Positions 38,201-45,313 are shown, counted from the first letter of the stretch. The stretch: DNA of 64,000 bases from Dasypus novemcinctus (GCF_030445035.2 NC_080689.1:26255278-26319277); one strand, 5' to 3'. A program made the numbers and translations. Notes: generated by a model from the letters alone, not told the origin.

Positions 38201-40473
38201 TTTTTTCCTGCTGCTTCCCACCAGGAGAAGTTGCTTCAGTGCAAGGAACCGCATTTGACCTGAGGAAGCCAGTGGAGCTCGGAAAACACCTGCAGGAATT
38301 CAACATCAATGGTTTTGACCACAATTTCTGTCTGAAGGAAACTAAAGAAAAGCATTTTTGTGCAAGGTAAGGTACATTTCATTTACTTCATCTGTGAGGA
38401 AGAAGAGACAGAATCTCCTGTTTGAGGGGGCCATATACTCCCACGTTCAAAACCCCTGTTCCACAGGCTAGCCTTGTGGGATTTATCTTCCCCCTACCAC
38501 ATTACCATTTTTCCTGGGCCTCCTGGCTTATCTTCTCCAGGAGGCACCAGGAACAAAACCTGGGACCTCTGATGTGGAGGGAGGGAGGGAGGGAAGGAGG
38601 AAAAAAAACAGTGGATCTAGCAGCAACCCACAGCAGGACTGTTCTAGGGAGAGCTTTGACTGAAAAGCAGACTGCTCCAGCCCCAGGAAAAACATTTTGA
38701 TTTAGAAGAGCCTATTTCTCTTTCCTAAGGCATGGCTGGAATCCTCTGTCTTTGATGTCTCTCTCCCCACCTTTTTTTTTAGATTTATTTATTTCATCCC
38801 ACCCCCCTCATCATTTTACAATTGCTCTGTGTCTGATTTATTGTGTGCTGATCTCCTTTTTTAGGAGGCACTGGGAACTGAACCCAGGACCTCCCATGTG
38901 GGAGGGAGGCACCTAATTGCTTGCACCACTTCTGCACCCTGCTTTGTTGTATCTCTCATTGTGTTTTCCTCCCCGTGTCTCTTGTTGTGTCATCTTGTTG
39001 CATCAGCTCGCTGCGCCTGTTTGTCACATCAGCTTGCTGTCTTGCTTATCTTCTCCAGGAGGCACCAGAAACAAAACCTGGAACCTCCAATGTGGAGGAA
39101 GGGAGGAAGGGAGGGAGGGAAGGAGGAAAAAAAACAGTGACTCTAACAGCAACCCACGGCAGGACTGTTCTAGGGAGAGCTTTGATTGAAAAGCAGACTG
39201 CTCCAGCCCCAGGGAGAACAATTTGATTTAGAAGAGCCTATTTCTCTTTCCTAAGGCATAGCTGGTTGTTTGTCAGGCCAAGTAGAGAGCTCCAACTCTT
39301 TAGAATCCCAGTCCCCCTCTCCTCCCAGAACCCTAAACCACCCCTCTCCAAACTGGCTGCCTAATACCACCAAAATCTGACTGAGGTGAGTCCATTTTGC
39401 CCTTCCCAAAGAAGCCAAGACCAGAGTAAGAAATGGGTATTGAGCATACTCAACTCACCTGCTCATACCTCACCTGTGTGGCAGCAAGAATTCTCCCATC
39501 TGGATCTTCCTGCCTTTGTCTCCATCCATCTTGTCCCTGCTGTGGTTCTGCTTCCCAGCTCCTACCCCTTCTGGCTTTTCTGCCCGGGACTCACATGTGC
39601 TTTGCCTTTATTCCCAGAGTCCATCATGCTGGAAGCGGGAGGGTGCTGGAAGTGTACACCACCCAGCCTGGGGTCCAGTTTTACACAGGCAACTTCCTGG
39701 ATGGCACACTGAAGGGAAAGAATGGAGCGGTCTATCCTAAGCACTCTGGTTTCTGCCTTGAGACCCAGCACTGGCCCAATGCTGTCAATCAGGTAAAGCT
39801 GCAGGCCCACTGGTCAGAGCAGTGTACCCAAAGTCATACTGTATGCCAAAGGTCATGGCACTCAAGCAAGGTCTGTATGACTCAAGGATCCACGTGGGTT
39901 CTCTTTTCCAAGTCATAAAAACACCCTCACCCAAGATACTAACATGGCATTGACATGTCACAAAAACCAAAAGCTCAAATTTTGTACCTTCAAGGCCTTT
40001 GTTCTATTTAATGTTTTTCTCCATCAGTACCTAGTTATTTTTTGAATCCACACCTTTAAGGAGATTTTCTACCTCCTCATCCTATTTGCTCCCTCACAAC
40101 CTTTTCTAGTTGTTGACTAGAGTAATGTTCCTCAAAGTGCCAGTCCATTAGAAGCTTGCACCAGAATGTAAATCAACACACGGCTTCCTTCATCCAGGAT
40201 GTCTTGCTGTAAGAGACAGCCTCAGTGATGTAGGTGATTTTCATTCTGGCTGTAACTCTCTATCTCATTGCAAACCAATAACCAATAGTTACCATACTAG
40301 ATACTAGTCCACACCCTGAATTTCCAAATGGCTAATTGTGTGACCAGTAGGGCCCAGGTTGGCAGAGTGTAACTTGTCTGGTCTCCCTTTCACAGCCCCA
40401 CTTCCCTCCTGTGCTGCTGAAGCCTGGCGAGGAGTATAACCACACCACCTGGTTCAAGTTCTCTGTGGCTTAA
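2205..40473 (+). CDS. GALM: galactose mutarotase (aldose 1-epimerase), last four coding exons; 5' part outside window
   Basis: Galactose mutarotase interconverts alpha- and beta-D-galactose (and glucose) in the cytosol and supplies alpha-galactose to galactokinase in the Leloir pathway. The spliced frame 2205-2286, 38225-38366, 39618-39792, 40396-40473 reads without interruption and gives 158 residues plus a stop. It contains the family segments [64 protein letters not shown] and TWFKFSVA. Counting back from a 342-residue human protein, the Asp of GFDHNF falls at 243 and the Glu of FCLETQ at 307, the known active-site Asp and catalytic base. The catalytic His residues (107, 176) would lie in exons upstream of the window. 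All introns are GT-AG with phases consistent across junctions. The order GALM then SRSF7, convergent, matches the human locus. No frameshift or stop is seen, so the gene looks intact. Confidence 0.97.
2870..3117 (+). mobile_element. two short DAS-type SINE monomers
   Basis: Heads GGGAGCGGATGTGGCTTAAG (about 2872-2965) and GGGGAGCTGATGTGGCTCAG (about 3022-3117) each run through a GGTCC..GGTTC B-box region into A-rich tails. Confidence 0.8.
3118..3320 (+). mobile_element. L1M 3' UTR fragment
   Basis: It contains AGTTGCTGGGGACTGGG, a GGTGATGGTCACACAACTC segment and CCACTGAATTTAAAAGGGTG, the standard end of old mammalian L1s. Confidence 0.65.
3325..4205 (+). mobile_element. MaLR-like LTR split by a SINE insertion
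   Basis: It begins TGTTGAGGATTAAAACC and carries landmarks of MaLR LTRs: CCCCTGGTCCTGTGGGTGTG, a GGGTGGGCCGTCACCC segment, 'CTTGATTTTGGACTTGTAACC' near the end, and AAGCCAACTCATTGTG after the SINE. The DAS SINE at 3730-4156 sits in its 3' part. A - strand relative is at about 43690-44056. Confidence 0.6.
3730..4156 (+). mobile_element. full-length DAS-type SINE
   Basis: The tRNA-like head is GGCGGCGGACTTGGCCCAGT, the B box GGTCCACAGTTCAAACC, and the tail (AAAT)n CTTAAG. A perfect 15-bp target duplication, AAATTCCATTCTTTA, lies at 3715-3729 and 4157-4171. Confidence 0.95.
4835..5268 (+). mobile_element. dimeric DAS-type SINE
   Basis: The head CAGACATGGCTCAACCAATT is followed by a second tRNA-like unit from about 5082 (GAGTTGAGGTGGCGCAAGAG) and an AAATAAATAAATC tail. 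The target duplication AGAGATTAAT is at 4825-4834 and 5269-5278. Confidence 0.93.
5455..5800 (+). mobile_element. old L1-type 3' end
   Basis: It runs through GATCCTGCATTGGATCCC, GTGTTGGACCAATATTAATT, TGCCATGGTTAATTATGTAA and AACTTTTCTGTAAGTCTAAA before a poly-A tail. This order is typical of L1M 3' ends. Confidence 0.6.
7025..7733 (+). mobile_element. composite of a dimeric SINE and a full DAS SINE, one target duplication
   Basis: A dimer-like unit (about 7028-7300) without its own A-rich tail runs straight into a full SINE with head GGGAGGCAGATGTGGTTCAA (about 7306-7733, with a G-run and (AAAT)n tail). The only flanking duplication is AAAGGACAGTCCTT at 7011 and AAAGGACAGTTCCT at 7734. Confidence 0.88.
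8169..8749 (+). mobile_element. DAS-type SINE variant with internal GTGAGCC-AGTGCCCAC repeats
   Basis: A perfect 12-bp target duplication, AAGAAACAAGCT, is at 8157-8168 and 8750-8761. After the tRNA-like head, about 8240-8465 is an array of related ~15-30 bp units (GTGGTGAGCCAGTGCCCAC). A second head-like unit follows at about 8530. Confidence 0.93.
9655..9850 (+). mobile_element. MIR relic
   Basis: Core landmarks are AACAGATGTAGACACTGTAG, GTAAGTAACTTACTGAGGGC and GCTGGGATTCAGGC. Confidence 0.7.
10031..10406 (-). mobile_element. dimeric DAS-type SINE
   Basis: It is read on the - strand from the head near 10406 (GGGAAGCGGATGTGGCTAAA). The perfect target duplication AGTTCTCATTT is at 10020-10030 and 10407-10417. 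Confidence 0.95.
10884..11091 (+). mobile_element. 208-bp 5'-truncated L1 3' end
   Basis: It starts GGCTATGATGTGGACCATTG and ends GGGACCTCATA, ATGTAATTAAAAAT, AATAAA and poly-A. It is flanked by an ~18-bp duplication, AAAAGTTTATTTTCYTTG, at 10866-10883 and 11092-11109. It is the same 3' tail as the 26571-29910 element. Confidence 0.88.
11953..12384 (-). mobile_element. dimeric DAS-type SINE
   Basis: This is a - strand SINE with a T-rich/ATTTATTTATTT start and a head complement ending CACATCCTCTTCCC. The target duplication AACTTGACCTTTT is at 11940-11952 and AACTTGACTTTTT at 12385-12397. Confidence 0.9.
12398..12488 (-). mobile_element. short SINE monomer at the same target
   Basis: Sequence TTTTAGGAGGAACTGGGGATT through GCTACACCCACTCCCC is a reversed tRNA-like monomer. 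It is followed by a third copy of the target word, ACTTGACCTTTC (12489-12500). Confidence 0.8.
14500..14610 (-). mobile_element. possible L1 3' end relic
   Basis: An AT-rich stretch then GTAGGTTTACAGAAAGATCA resembles the reversed tail of the L1 3' UTR family seen elsewhere in the window. Weak. Confidence 0.3.
15185..15470 (+). mobile_element. L2 LINE 3' fragment
   Basis: The L2-like order is AAAGCCTTTACGTGGCTGCC, CTTTCAAGACTCATATGTTC and AGAAAGCCTTCCCCAACTTC, the usual L2 3' signature. Confidence 0.6.
18113..18524 (+). mobile_element. full-length DAS-type SINE
   Basis: Head GGAAGCGGACTTGGCCCAAT with a full body and AATAAATC tail. The near-perfect target duplication AAGTGCTTGCGGG / AGGTGCTTGTGGG lies at about 18099-18111 and 18526-18538. 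Confidence 0.93.
19780..20070 (-). mobile_element. DAS-type SINE
   Basis: It is reversed: the pyrimidine-rich tail complement begins near 19780, and two GGAGGCACCAGG/GGAGGCACTGGG B-box segments precede the head complement GAGCCACATCCG. Confidence 0.88.
20705..21135. other. repeat-like patch with a weak MER5A-like segment
   Basis: GCACGAATCACCTGGGGACC near 21018 resembles the MER5A hAT relic. The rest is GC-rich intron without an identified function. Confidence 0.3.
21840..22010 (+). mobile_element. MIR-like relic
   Basis: Landmarks are CACCATGCTAAGTGCTTTGC, CTTATTTAATCCTCCTAAAA and GGAGATAGGGGCTG, the MIR 3' half. Confidence 0.65.
22210..22450. promoter_or_regulatory. GC/CpG-rich patch in GALM intron 4
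   Basis: CpG-rich sequence surrounds the minisatellite, with blocks such as CACGCCCTCGCGGGAGCCCG and GGGGGCGGGGCCGGGGCC containing Sp1-type GC boxes. It could be an intronic regulatory element or simply GC-rich repeat. No transcript structure can be shown. Confidence 0.4.
22251..22320 (+). repeat. 14-bp minisatellite, five perfect copies
   Basis: The unit AGCCCGGATGCTGA repeats exactly five times and then decays (AGCCGTGATG). The unit is not a multiple of three, so the open frames across it are accidental. Confidence 0.95.
22745..23345 (+). mobile_element. MIR split by a SINE
   Basis: The MIR reads from AACAGCGGTTGAGGG through CTCTGTGATCTCAGGC, the AGTTTATTTAATTTCTGTC segment and CTCATAGGGTTAATTGTG, then continues after the SINE with CAGTTCCTGGCCTTTAAGTAGG and a CATCATCATC tail. 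Confidence 0.75.
22946..23276 (-). mobile_element. DAS-type SINE inside a MIR
   Basis: A perfect 15-bp target duplication, CAGTTCCTGGCCTTT, is at 22931-22945 and 23277-23291. The head complement ends ACATCTGCTTCC. Confidence 0.95.
23400..23560 (+). mobile_element. MIR relic
   Basis: Landmarks are ACCGTTTCCCTGTGTAAAGA, GAGAGGTAAATAATCTGAAG and TTTGGAACCAAG, a degraded MIR core. Confidence 0.5.
23741..24124 (+). mobile_element. DAS-type SINE (insertion 1 in the MIR)
   Basis: Head GGGAAATGGACTTTGGCCCA. The target duplication AGAAAAGTTAAGCA is at 23727-23740 and 24125-24138. An internal deletion removes about 50 bp around 23992. Confidence 0.94.
24155..24646 (-). mobile_element. DAS-type SINE with GTGAGCC-type array (insertion 2 in the MIR)
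   Basis: The target duplication AACCTCCACAAATTTTT is at 24138-24154 and 24647-24663. The reversed body contains repeated GGCACTxxxCTCACCACATG units, like the SINE at 8169-8749. Confidence 0.94.
25955..26255 (-). mobile_element. MLT1-like MaLR LTR relic
   Basis: It reads ATTAATTATCTATTGCTATA, TTTCTGTCAGTCGGGAATTT and AACCTGACTTCAGAAGTCAC, the reversed 3' half of MLT1-type LTRs. Degraded. Confidence 0.45.
26279..30066 (+). mobile_element. DAS-type SINE interrupted by an L1
   Basis: The SINE 5' part is 26279-26570 (head GGGAAGCGGACTTGGCCCAA) and the 3' part is 29921-30066 (ATTCCCGGTGCCACTGATAA to the (AAAT)n tail). Its own target duplication, GTCCATCCAG, is at 26269-26278 and 30067-30076. The L1 occupies the middle. 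Confidence 0.95.
26571..29905 (+). mobile_element. 5'-truncated L1 with ORF2 tail and very long 3' UTR
   Basis: The first ~530 bp are the end of L1 ORF2 (recognisable in frame from 26779 to 27096, ending in a stop); no intact reverse transcriptase is present. About 2.8 kb of non-coding sequence follows, ending in AATAAA at 29892-29897 and poly-A. The target duplication AAAAAGAAACACAGA is at 26556-26570 and 29906-29920, cut out of the host SINE. The element is inactive. Confidence 0.9.
30191..30627 (+). mobile_element. dimeric DAS-type SINE
   Basis: The target duplication GAAAAATACA is at 30181-30190 and 30628-30637. Head GGGAAGCAGACGTAGCTCAA, a short GTGAGCC array, and an (AATA)n tail. Confidence 0.94.
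30640..31785 (+). other. intron sequence without a recognised element
   Basis: This is mostly unique-looking intron; a C/T-rich part at 31260-31480 may be an L2 relic. No gene seen. Confidence 0.5.
31795..31990 (-). mobile_element. L1 3' UTR tail fragment
   Basis: Reversed tail: TTTTTTATTTATTTTTAAAAG, GGGGACTCCCATGTGCCCC, then CCACATCAACTTCTTTCATT and GAGCACATTTTGGAGCACTG, matching the copies at 765-1385 and 52120-52330. Confidence 0.7.
32480..32645 (+). mobile_element. MIR relic
   Basis: Landmarks are GTGATCTCAGGCAAGTCCC, GGGTCTTAACTTCGTCACC and GAGATTGGATGAGATGATTT. Confidence 0.65.
33530..33864 (-). mobile_element. dimeric DAS-type SINE
   Basis: A reversed SINE with two GGAGGC-B-box segments and head complement GAGCCATATCTGCTTCC. 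An imperfect flank, GAGTTATACTTT / TAGTTAAACTTT, may be the target duplication. Confidence 0.9.
33870..35140 (+). other. AT-rich intron, nothing identified
   Basis: No exon, named repeat or conserved motif could be supported here. Confidence 0.5.
35152..35567 (-). mobile_element. full-length DAS-type SINE
   Basis: The target duplication CATAACTG is at 35144-35151 and 35568-35575; head complement GAGCTACATCCACTTCCC. Confidence 0.93.
36332..36533 (-). mobile_element. short DAS-type SINE
   Basis: Reversed SINE of about 200 bp; the flanks ACCCTTGAGAT and ACCCTCGAGAT (36321-36331, 36534-36544) are the target duplication with one change. Confidence 0.9.
36985..37080 (-). mobile_element. short L1 3' tail fragment
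   Basis: TTTTTTATTTTTTTAAAGG, ACATTACATTAAAAAATATG and AGAGGTTCCCTTATCCCCC are the reversed last ~90 bp of the L1 3' UTR family. Confidence 0.55.
37554..38174 (-). mobile_element. solo MaLR/ERVL-like LTR (621 bp)
   Basis: The element has TG...CA ends: + strand TGTATTAGTCAG at the left and AACTGCTACA at the right, so on the - strand it starts TGTAGCAGTT and ends CTGACTAATACA, like MaLR LTRs. It is flanked by a 5-bp duplication, GATGC (37549-37553 and 38175-38179). A - strand AATAAA lies about 65 bp before its 3' end. There is no internal viral coding sequence. It ends 50 bp before GALM exon 5. Confidence 0.82.
38225..38366 (+). CDS. GALM: GALM coding exon 5 (142 nt)
   Basis: The acceptor is cttcccaccag ending at 38224, preceded by a T-rich tract. 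The exon supplies two bases of the split Gly codon, then 46 codons including [12 protein letters not shown] and the active-site GFDHNF, and ends with AG of a split Arg codon before the good donor gtaagg. The 3' splice region is compressed against a solo LTR that ends only 50 bp upstream. Confidence 0.96.
38526..39265 (+). repeat. direct duplication of about 215 bp in GALM intron 5
   Basis: The segments 38526-38739 and 39044-39265 are nearly identical, from GCTTATCTTCTCCAGGAGGC through a GGAGGGAGGGA run to TTTCCTAAGGCATRGCTGG. The offset is 518 bp at the start and 526 bp at the end because the purine run differs in length. The repeat boundary cuts into the SINE at about 38775-39090. Confidence 0.93.
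38775..39090 (-). mobile_element. DAS-type SINE lacking its tRNA-like head
   Basis: Reversed SINE from a TTTTTTTTAGATTTATTTAT tail complement through two B-box-like GGAGGCACxxG segments; the head is replaced by a (GGGA)n run. A partial second copy of its inner end is at 38526-38580, produced by the duplication. Confidence 0.85.
39618..39792 (+). CDS. GALM: GALM coding exon 6 (175 nt)
   Basis: The acceptor is tttattcccag at 39617. The exon completes Arg, then reads [20 protein letters not shown], through FYTGNFLDG, to [14 protein letters not shown], ending in phase 0 before gtaaag. The Glu in FCLETQ corresponds to the catalytic base Glu307 of the human enzyme. Confidence 0.97.
40396..40473 (+). 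CDS. GALM: GALM terminal coding exon 7 with stop
   Basis: The acceptor is cccttttcacag at 40395. The exon encodes [19 protein letters not shown] then FKFSVA and the TAA stop at 40471-40473. This matches the usual mutarotase C-terminus. Confidence 0.97.
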   Translation, partial: PHFPPVLLKPGEEYNHTTWFKFSVA

Positions 40474-41560
40474 GGAGGTGTGAAGACAGGACCTGTTCTA
40501 GGCCCAGGCTGGCAGCTTCCTTGGCAGCCTTTTCCTCTACAGAGATGACGTGAAGATTTAAAGGTTTTGAAAGTGATCCTGTGAATTAAAATCCTACAAA
40601 TGGTAGCTGTCACTGATAATTAGGCTCAGTATTGATTCCCTAGGAGCTTTTCCAGTAATTGCTCCAGCCATGCCTAATGGCCAGCTCTATTCCCTGTGCA
40701 GGTCAGAGGACAAGGGAGCCCAACCACCGATATCCTAATCTAAGCCCTGACTCTATCCCAGGAGTGGTGCCCAGGACCTCATGTTCAGAGGTAGCAGTGC
40801 CTGGCCAGCTGCCGTGTGTTCCTCTCTCCACCCCCCACCCCCACCCCCCTGATTTTCACCCTTCCTTTTATCCTGCTCAAGCCTTTCTTCCTTTTTTCTC
40901 CTCCTCTACCTCAAACCACCTTAACCTTGTGCAGCACTTTAGAGTTTTCAGGGATCATGTTCATTCACCACAGTGGCAAATGGACTCCATTGCCTCTGAA
41001 TAAGGCAGTAGAGATTGAGAGATGAAGGAGCTGAGATGTTTTAAGTGATCCCCCTCCCCCAAAAGGCATACAGCTAGTAAAAATTTTAGCCAGGACTTGA
41101 GCTCAGACCATGTGAATTCAAGTCACCTCTTCTTTACCTGCTTTTCCACCTTGGTCTGCCAGAGCATTCCCAGGCCACTCAGGATCAAAGACTCATGCTC
41201 TAGTTGTCAGAGCTAGCTTTCTCACCTTCCTGAGAAGCCACAAAGTTTAACTGTCTCTTGGCCCTAAAAGAATCTAATATATACACTCTGCCTTTGGAGT
41301 GAACAGAGAAAGCTCGGCCAAGCACAGGGAGAAAGCAAGCCACTGGAGTCAGAGGCTGTTAGTGTCAGGAAAATTTTCTGCCTTTGGAGGCACAGTGAGG
41401 ATTACACACTGCATGGGAAGCACACGTGGTGTTAAGTAGACAAGGCTGGGGCCTCCCTCCTTTCCTGGACAATCTAATCATCAGGGGTTTGGGTTGGTGA
41501 TTTTTGAAGAACTGTTGTATACACTAGCAATTAATTCAAATAAAACCAAAGTCTGTACCT
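40474..41560 (+). other. GALM: GALM 3' untranslated region and candidate polyadenylation signals
   Basis: This is the non-coding sequence after the TAA. Two candidate signals are visible: ATTAAA at 40585-40590, which would give a very short UTR, and the canonical AATAAA at 41539-41544, which gives about 1.1 kb. The second is preferred as canonical; the true end cannot be fixed from sequence alone. An old MIR-like core lies at about 41020-41130 inside it. Confidence 0.55.
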
Positions 41561-42360
41561 TCCGAAGACTCTGGTTCTTTCACCCAATTTTAAATCCATT
41601 TGTCGTGGACCTTTGGGAAATGGACAGGTATATGGTGTGTTCTGGATTCAACTGTGCTCTCCAGTACAGGCCCTGGCATTTTCCTAGAGGACAGCTACCT
41701 AACTGGAAGTCCCCTCAACTTCCCATAGCTTCCCATATTTTCTCTTTCTTAGCAGCCAATAATAATCCAAAGATACTTAGTCTTTCATATATTTCAGCTT
41801 GGATTTTCAGAGTACACAGTCCTCTGCCAGGTCTCTTAAGGAATTCAAAAGACAGTGTATGAGAGGTAGTACCTTCATGCAGGGATCTCAGAGCCTCTCT
41901 GGGGAAGACAAGACTGAGACGTGTTCAACTGTTAAGAGGATGCAGAATTGACCCCATGACAGAGCTGGAGCCCCAAGCACTAACTTTGGCCCTGCCATTT
42001 ACTATTATATATATAGAAATCTTGGCGAACAATGGGAACCTGAGTTCACTTGGCCTCAGTTTTGTCCCCTTTAAGACAAAGAGGTCGGACTTTATCTGGA
42101 AAACAAGTATATGGCTACAAGGCTAAAACTAAAGCTGGGCCTCAGGTCACATTCTTTTTCCTCAGGGCCTCCCTGTGTTTGGGGTGAAGGGCCTGAAAGG
42201 GAGGACAACACCCTACCCGGCCAGAGAGGAGTCCGGTTGCCTGGAGCTGTGCTCTTGCTTCTCTTCCCTGCCAGGCTTGAGCAGGCAGTGGAGGCCTAAC
42301 CGTGTAACTGTTTAGAGCCTGAGAGTTTGTTCTAGTACACATCCTTCTGGAACCCACGAA

Positions 42361-42510
42361 ACCAGGGGTTCTTAACCTTTTTTGTTCCACAGACCCAGTC
42401 CACACTAAACTGCATATTATTTAATAAATAGATCACACTCACACCAATGCCCCAAGAATATTTTTTTGAATTTCGGTTCAAGCTCATGGACCCCTTGTTA
42501 ACAAGCCCCG
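42361..42510 (+). mobile_element. hAT-like DNA transposon relic
   Basis: It opens CCAGGGGTTCTTAACCTTTT and ends CATGGACCCCTTGTTAACAA, a near-palindromic pair typical of hAT relics with 'GGGGTTCTTAACC' ends. Confidence 0.5.
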
Positions 42511-42517
42511 CTCTAGA

Positions 42518-42972
42518 GAAGCAGATGTGGCTCAAGTGATAAGGCCTCCACCTATACCATATGAGGATCCAGGTTCGATCCCTCGGACCTCCTGGTGAAA
42601 AAGAAGAGAAAACGTGCCTGCGCGGTGAATCAGTGCCCACGCGGTGAGCCGAGCGCCCACATGAGTACTCACGTGATGAGCCAGTGCCTGTGCAAGTGAG
42701 TTACACAGCAAGATGATGACACAACAAAAGAGAGATGAAGGGGAGAATCAAAGTGAAGCATGGCAGACACCAGGAACTGAGGTGGTGCAATTGACAGGGA
42801 ACCTCTCTCCACATCAGAGATGCCCAGGATTGAATCCCTCTGAATCAAAGAGAAGACAAAAAAGAGAAATAGATACAGAAGATCATATAATGAATGGACA
42901 AAGCAGAAAACAGCAGGGCGGGGGAATGGGTGGGGGAAAAATTTTTTTTTAATCTTTAAAAAAACAAACAAA
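42518..42972 (+). mobile_element. dimeric DAS-type SINE
   Basis: The target duplication CCCGCTCTAGA / CCCTGCTCTAGA is at 42507-42517 and 42973-42984. It carries a short GTGAGCC array and a second unit at about 42775. Confidence 0.94.
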
Positions 42973-43397
42973 CCCTGCTCTAGACAACTGAATTGTTACC
43001 ACTTCGCTAGGATTCTTCATTAATGGCTCATTCCCACTTCATTTCAATGATTGCCAGAGCACCTTTGAAAGGATGATTTCATTGGGCCCTTACAACCTTC
43101 AGTTATGTAGGTAGGGAGGTCCTCATCAAAAAAGAAGAGACCACCAGCAGGATAAAGTAGCACTGCCAGAGAGTGGGAGAAGTAAAACACAAGCCCCACA
43201 TCCAGTGTATGTTCCAGTGTACCACACTCAAAAGTCCCCATTTTCCTTTCAGAGAGGAAAGAAACCTAACATTAATAATGTGGCATTGATAAAGGGAGAA
43301 TTTTTACCCAATCACCACTGATAGCAAAGAAAATAAATAGCTTTTTGGAAAGAACATCTGGTAGAACCAATATTGGCCTGCTTGTAAAATCCATGAT

Positions 43398-43492
43398 GGG
43401 GGAACAGGTGTAGCGCCATTGGTTGAGCACCTGCTTGCCATGAACAAGGTCCTGGGTTCAATCCCTGGTACCTCCTAAAAATGAATAAATTA
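43398..43492 (+). mobile_element. 95-bp SINE monomer
   Basis: Head GGGGGAACAGGTGTAGCGCC, B box GGTCCTGGGTTCAATCCC and a short tail. The perfect 12-bp target duplication AAAATCCATGAT is at 43386-43397 and 43493-43504. Confidence 0.95.
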
Positions 43493-43689
43493 AAAATCCA
43501 TGATCTAACAACTTCATGTCTAGCAATCTGTTTTATAGAAACAATGGCCTGAATATAAAAAAAGTCAATCAAACAAGTGTTCACTGCAACCTATTTTATA
43601 AAGATGAAAAATTGTAAACTACCTAATGTCATCGTTTCTCAGCCAGTAAAACAAATACCATACAGTGGCTAGGCTTTTACAGGAATGTA

Positions 43690-44056
43690 GGCTCAGTTTC
43701 AGAGGCCAGGCGCTTGCTTCCTCCTGGTGTTGGTACCATCTGGCTGGCCAGTTATCTTTGGGATTCCTTGGCTTTTGTCACATGGCAGTGCACACAGCAG
43801 CATCTTCTTCTTTCTCTTCCCGGTTCCAGTAACTTCCAGCTTCTGGCTGCTCCCCATGGCTTCTATTCCTGTGGCATTCTCTATAAGGCCTTCAAGAGTA
43901 GGATTAAGACCCATCCTGATTCAGATGGCTTCCACCTTAACCGAAGTAACCTCATCAAAAGGTCCTATTTATGACGAGTTCACACCCACAGGAATGGATA
44001 TTAAGATTAAGAACGTGCTTTTCTGGGGTACAAAACTCCAAGCCACCAAAGCTTTA
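43690..44056 (-). mobile_element. MaLR-like LTR relic, relative of the one at 3325-4205
   Basis: On the - strand it shares the block CCTGTGGGTGTGAAC, the 'AAATAGGACCTTTTGATGAGG' region and GATGGGTCTTAATCC with the LTR at 3325-4205. Both ends are degraded. Confidence 0.5.
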
Positions 44057-44269
44057 CTCCATTAAATGGAGTACTTTGTGGCTGTTAAAATAGACGAGGT
44101 CAAATAATATGTACAAGAATTTGTAAAAACACGTATATTTGTAAAACCTGGAAATGCACATCAAATTATTAACAAGGGTGACTTTTAGAAAATACAATTT
44201 GGAACAGATAGGAAGATTTTCACTTTTCACCGTATTAGCATTGTGTGAATTATCAAAGACAAGCATCTT

Positions 44270-44745
44270 TCTTTTGTAATTTTGAACTCACAGAAAAATT
44301 TTAAGAAGTGTGAAAACTCCCTGATGCCCTTCACTCAGAGATCCCATTCAAATTTCCCCACCTATCTCCCTTGATTGCCTTCCTAGCAAAAGCATCACGA
44401 ATTGTATTGTGTCTCCAGTCTCCTGCAGTCTAGCAGAACTCCTCAAGCCTCCCTTCACCTTTATGGCCTTATATTTTCAAGGACTGGAGGAAAGCTATTT
44501 TGAAGCATGTCTCCCCATTGGGGTTTGTCTGATTTCCTCATGGTTAGATTCATGTCCTATATTTTTAGTAGGAATATCACAGAAATGATGCTGTGCTCTT
44601 GGCACTACAGCCATCATGCAGTACACATGATCAATTTGTCCCATCACTTTGTTCACTGGAGTAAGATGTTGACTGCTAGATGTCTCCATTTTAAAGTTAC
44701 CAATGTGTACATTGACCAAGGGGGCTGAGTGGTGAAATATGAAGC
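44270..44745 (-). mobile_element. old L1 (L1ME-like) fragment
   Basis: GCAGTACACATGATCAATTT, GTCCCATCACTTTGTTCAC and GATGTCTCCATTTTAAAGTT follow the reversed L1ME 3' order. Confidence 0.5.
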
Positions 44746-44938
44746 TAATGGCAACCAATCTACTTGTTTAGATACTATGATTGAATTAACTGCTCGATGC
44801 AGGATTACAATAGTCTAGGTACCAGAAATCATCAGGAAACCCTAAAGAAGACAATATGTTGTTTTACACAAGGAAATCTAACAAACTACAAATTAGTTCT
44901 CATTTTAATGGCCTCTAGGTTTGCAAATACATTTATCG

Positions 44939-45313
44939 GGTAGCGGACTTGGCCCAATGGATGGGGCGTCCGCCTACCACATGAGAGGTCCATAGTTCAA
45001 ACCCCAGGCCTCCTTGACCCGTGAGGAACTGGCCCGTTGCGCAGTGCTGATGTGCACAAGGAGTGCCCTGCTACGCAGGGGTGTCCCCCGCATAGGGGAG
45101 CCCCACATGCAAGGAGTGTGCCCTGTAAGGAGAGCCACCCAGCACGAAAGAAAGTGCAGCCTGCCCAGGCGCCACACACACACAGAGCTGACGCAGCAAG
45201 ACAACGCAACAAAAAGAAACGCAGATTCCTGGTGCCGCAGATAAGGATAGAAGCAGTCACAGAGGAGCGCAGAGAGAGCAGACAATGGGGGGGGGCGGGA
45301 ATTAAAAAAAAGA
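44939..45313 (+). mobile_element. DAS-type SINE
   Basis: Head GTAGCGGACTTGGCCCAATG. A perfect 14-bp target duplication, AAATACATTTATCG, is at 44925-44938 and 45314-45327. Confidence 0.95.

Larger units (their letters stand above)
2287..38224 (+). other. GALM: GALM intron 4 (about 36 kb)
   Basis: This long intron carries about fifteen SINE insertions, several L1 pieces, LTR fragments and MIR/L2 relics listed separately. No additional exon with a recognisable protein was found on either strand. Repeat-poor tracts at 12500-14480, 15490-18100, 18540-19770 and 32000-33500 could hold conserved non-coding elements but show nothing I can name. Confidence 0.85.

Noticed and set aside
38580-38602. (GGGA)n run read as a telomeric or CRISPR-like repeat
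   Set aside because: It is a simple purine run at the truncated end of a SINE, duplicated at 39100-39125; no spacer structure.
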